DNA of 64,000 nucleotides, taken from contig JAGYKP010000099.1 in the NCBI GenBank assembly GCA_018401555.1, forward strand, positions 1-64,000, in the 5' to 3' direction. A program made the position numbers and the translations under genes. The number at the start of each line of letters is the position of its first letter. The first letter of the stretch is position 1. Positions 62,997 to 64,000 of the stretch are shown here, piece after piece. Under the pieces are notes generated by a model that saw only the letters and a program-made list of their open reading frames with translations, ran no database searches and was not told the DNA's origin. This stretch comes from Halomonas sp. Its GTDB lineage: Bacteria; Pseudomonadota; Gammaproteobacteria; Pseudomonadales; Halomonadaceae.

Positions 62997-64000
62997 CTAG
63001 GCCACCTGGACCGCGATGCGGTGGCAGGCGTTGTTGAGGTACCCCTTGGGGTTCCAGCCCGGCACGACCATGGGTTGTGCGTGGCCCTCCTCGTCGATGG
63101 CCCTGGCCCATACCTCGTAGTAGCCGGGTTCGGGGAACTCCACGACGCTGGTCCAGCGCTGCCAGGCGAGGCGGTTGGGGCCAGCCTGGCTCGGCGCTGT
63201 GGCGGTGGCACCGAAGTCGATGGAGACATGCACTTCGGCCACGGCCAGGTCGCCGGCCCAGGCGTGGCCACGGACCGTCATCTCGTCGTCGAGGGCATGC
63301 TCGATGCCCGAGCGGGGGAAGGTCACCAGCGACTTCACCGGCATCGACTCGATGGTCACGAAATCCTCGTTGGGCACCACGCTGCCGGGGGCCACGGGAT
63401 GCCTGGGCACGCTGTAGGAGGGCGCCGCCATCTTGGTGCCGTCGTGCTTCTGGTTGCGGATCACGATCCGCTTGAGCCACTTCCCGGAGACCGACCCCGG
63501 CCAGCCGCCGCACTGCCACGCGCGGCGGGTAGCGCATTGGTAGGGAATATCCTCGCCGTTCATGGCCCAGGCAATCAGCGACTCGTCCTCCAGGGCCTTG
63601 GACATCGGGACCCCGCGCGAGATCGGGTCCCTGTCGGGGTCGCCGCTGGCGTGACTGTCGGCGCCGTAGTAGCCGATATAGACGGCGTCGTCCTTGATTC
63701 CGCAGGCCTCGAGGACATCGCGCAGGCGTACGCCGGTAAAGGTGGGGCAGGCCACCGCACCGGTGGTCCACTGGTTGCCGCTGGCCGAGGGCACGTACTC
63801 GCTGCGGCCGTTGCCACCGCACTCCACCTGGAGCTGGTAGGTGTGGTGCTCGAACCTCTCCTTGAGGTCGGCAATGGAGAAGCTCTGCGGGGTCTCGCAG
63901 GATTCGCCGCCGATCTCCAGCTGCCAGGTGTCGGCATCGATGCTCTCCACCTCGGGGGGGATGCCGTTGTTGCGCACGAACATGTACTTCGCCGGCGTGA
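62997..64000 (-). CDS. Sulfite dehydrogenase molybdopterin subunit (SorA-like), 5' end cut by right edge
   Basis: A sulfite-oxidase-family molybdoenzyme. Visible motifs: FVRNNGIPPEVESIDADTWQ, YQLQVECGGNGRSEYVPSAS (the Cys coordinating molybdenum), WPGSVSGKWLKRIVIRNQK and VSIDFGATATAPSQAGPNRL in the C-terminal dimerisation domain, ending NNACHRIAVQVA. Between about 63545 and 63500 the frame slips and returns: CATRRAWQC replaces the expected segment, while the neighbouring frame reads YPPRVAV, close to the family's PLRVAV. The frame is open at the edge, so the N-terminus with its export signal lies outside. Confidence 0.88.
   Translation of the reverse strand, partial: TPAKYMFVRNNGIPPEVESIDADTWQLEIGGESCETPQSFSIADLKERFEHHTYQLQVECGGNGRSEYVPSASGNQWTTGAVACPTFTGVRLRDVLEACGIKDDAVYIGYYGADSHASGDPDRDPISRGVPMSKALEDESLIAWAMNGEDIPYQCATRRAWQCGGWPGSVSGKWLKRIVIRNQKHDGTKMAAPSYSVPRHPVAPGSVVPNEDFVTIESMPVKSLVTFPRSGIEHALDDEMTVRGHAWAGDLAVAEVHVSIDFGATATAPSQAGPNRLAWQRWTSVVEFPEPGYYEVWARAIDEEGHAQPMVVPGWNPKGYLNNACHRIAVQVA

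Noticed and set aside
62053..63822. A 589-codon minus-strand open frame spanning sorB, part of sorA and the adh gene
   Set aside because: It crosses two real genes in the wrong frame and an opposite-strand gene; only a short piece near 63500 matches SorA, which reflects a frame slip.

Overview
The window looks like chromosomal core DNA of a high-GC halophilic gammaproteobacterium, most likely Halomonas or a close relative in Halomonadaceae. This is inferred from the GC-rich codon use, the protein sequences (EpmC, RlmM, SufT, a short PutA with an AraC-type neighbour, DUF2797/DUF1315 pairs) and the gene order. I see no prophage, transposase, CRISPR array, plasmid function or rRNA. There is one tRNA gene, tRNA-Gly(CCC).

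Layout. 0-11.3 kb: gdhA; then rlmM, a small monooxygenase-fold protein, tusA, a frame-broken lipoprotein and a MATE exporter; then epmC, a fused two-subunit 2-oxoacid dehydrogenase E1 and a TatD nuclease. 11.4-16.4 kb: the ABC-F ATPase uup, a universal stress protein, a membrane-anchored unknown, a MarR regulator and a DUF5924/DUF2914 membrane protein. 16.5-20 kb: fadBA for beta-oxidation. 20-25.2 kb: an orphan TAXI-type binding protein, a flavodoxin-fold reductase, a PEBP/YbhB protein, a DJ-1 family protein, a DCC thiol oxidoreductase, panE and a small K+ channel-like protein. 25.3-27.8 kb: an AMP-phosphorylase-type enzyme closely followed by a PRPP-synthetase homologue. 28-33.2 kb: an M42 peptidase, a Cu/Zn permease-like protein, a VIT-type metal transporter and an AGCS amino-acid:Na+ symporter. 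33.4-36.5 kb: hsp20, an HDAC-family hydrolase, an NAD(P)-binding epimerase-like protein and yjdM. 36.5-42.8 kb: the suf Fe-S assembly operon (Rrf2 regulator, sufB, C, D, S, T) behind a good Fur-box-like site. 42.8-48.4 kb: sanA, a DUF3549-rimB-rimK operon, yqcC and ompW. 48.5-54.3 kb: the proline catabolic block putP-putA-AraC regulator, with a small ORF between putA and putP. 54.4-64 kb: tRNA-Gly, a CBS protein, a Pmp3-like membrane protein, an EamA exporter, nadK, a PPP-type phosphatase, a rhomboid protease, DUF1315 and DUF2797 proteins, a zinc alcohol dehydrogenase, and a sulfite dehydrogenase pair that runs off the right edge.

Quality warning. More than 30 single-base frame breaks interrupt about 25 otherwise well-conserved genes, including nadK, sufS and fadB. 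Where I could compare frames, many are one base too many or too few in a G or C run, so I read them mainly as sequencing or assembly errors rather than gene decay. For each affected gene I give the whole span and the approximate break position.

The most interesting leads are: the AMP phosphorylase/PRPP synthetase pair; a 13-base direct repeat at 21-bp spacing upstream of putA that fits an AraC-type operator; a 40-residue ORF between putA and putP; an orphan plus-strand terminator near 55.15 kb that may end an unannotated small RNA; and hairpins that pair with the ribosome-binding site immediately before three transport genes.
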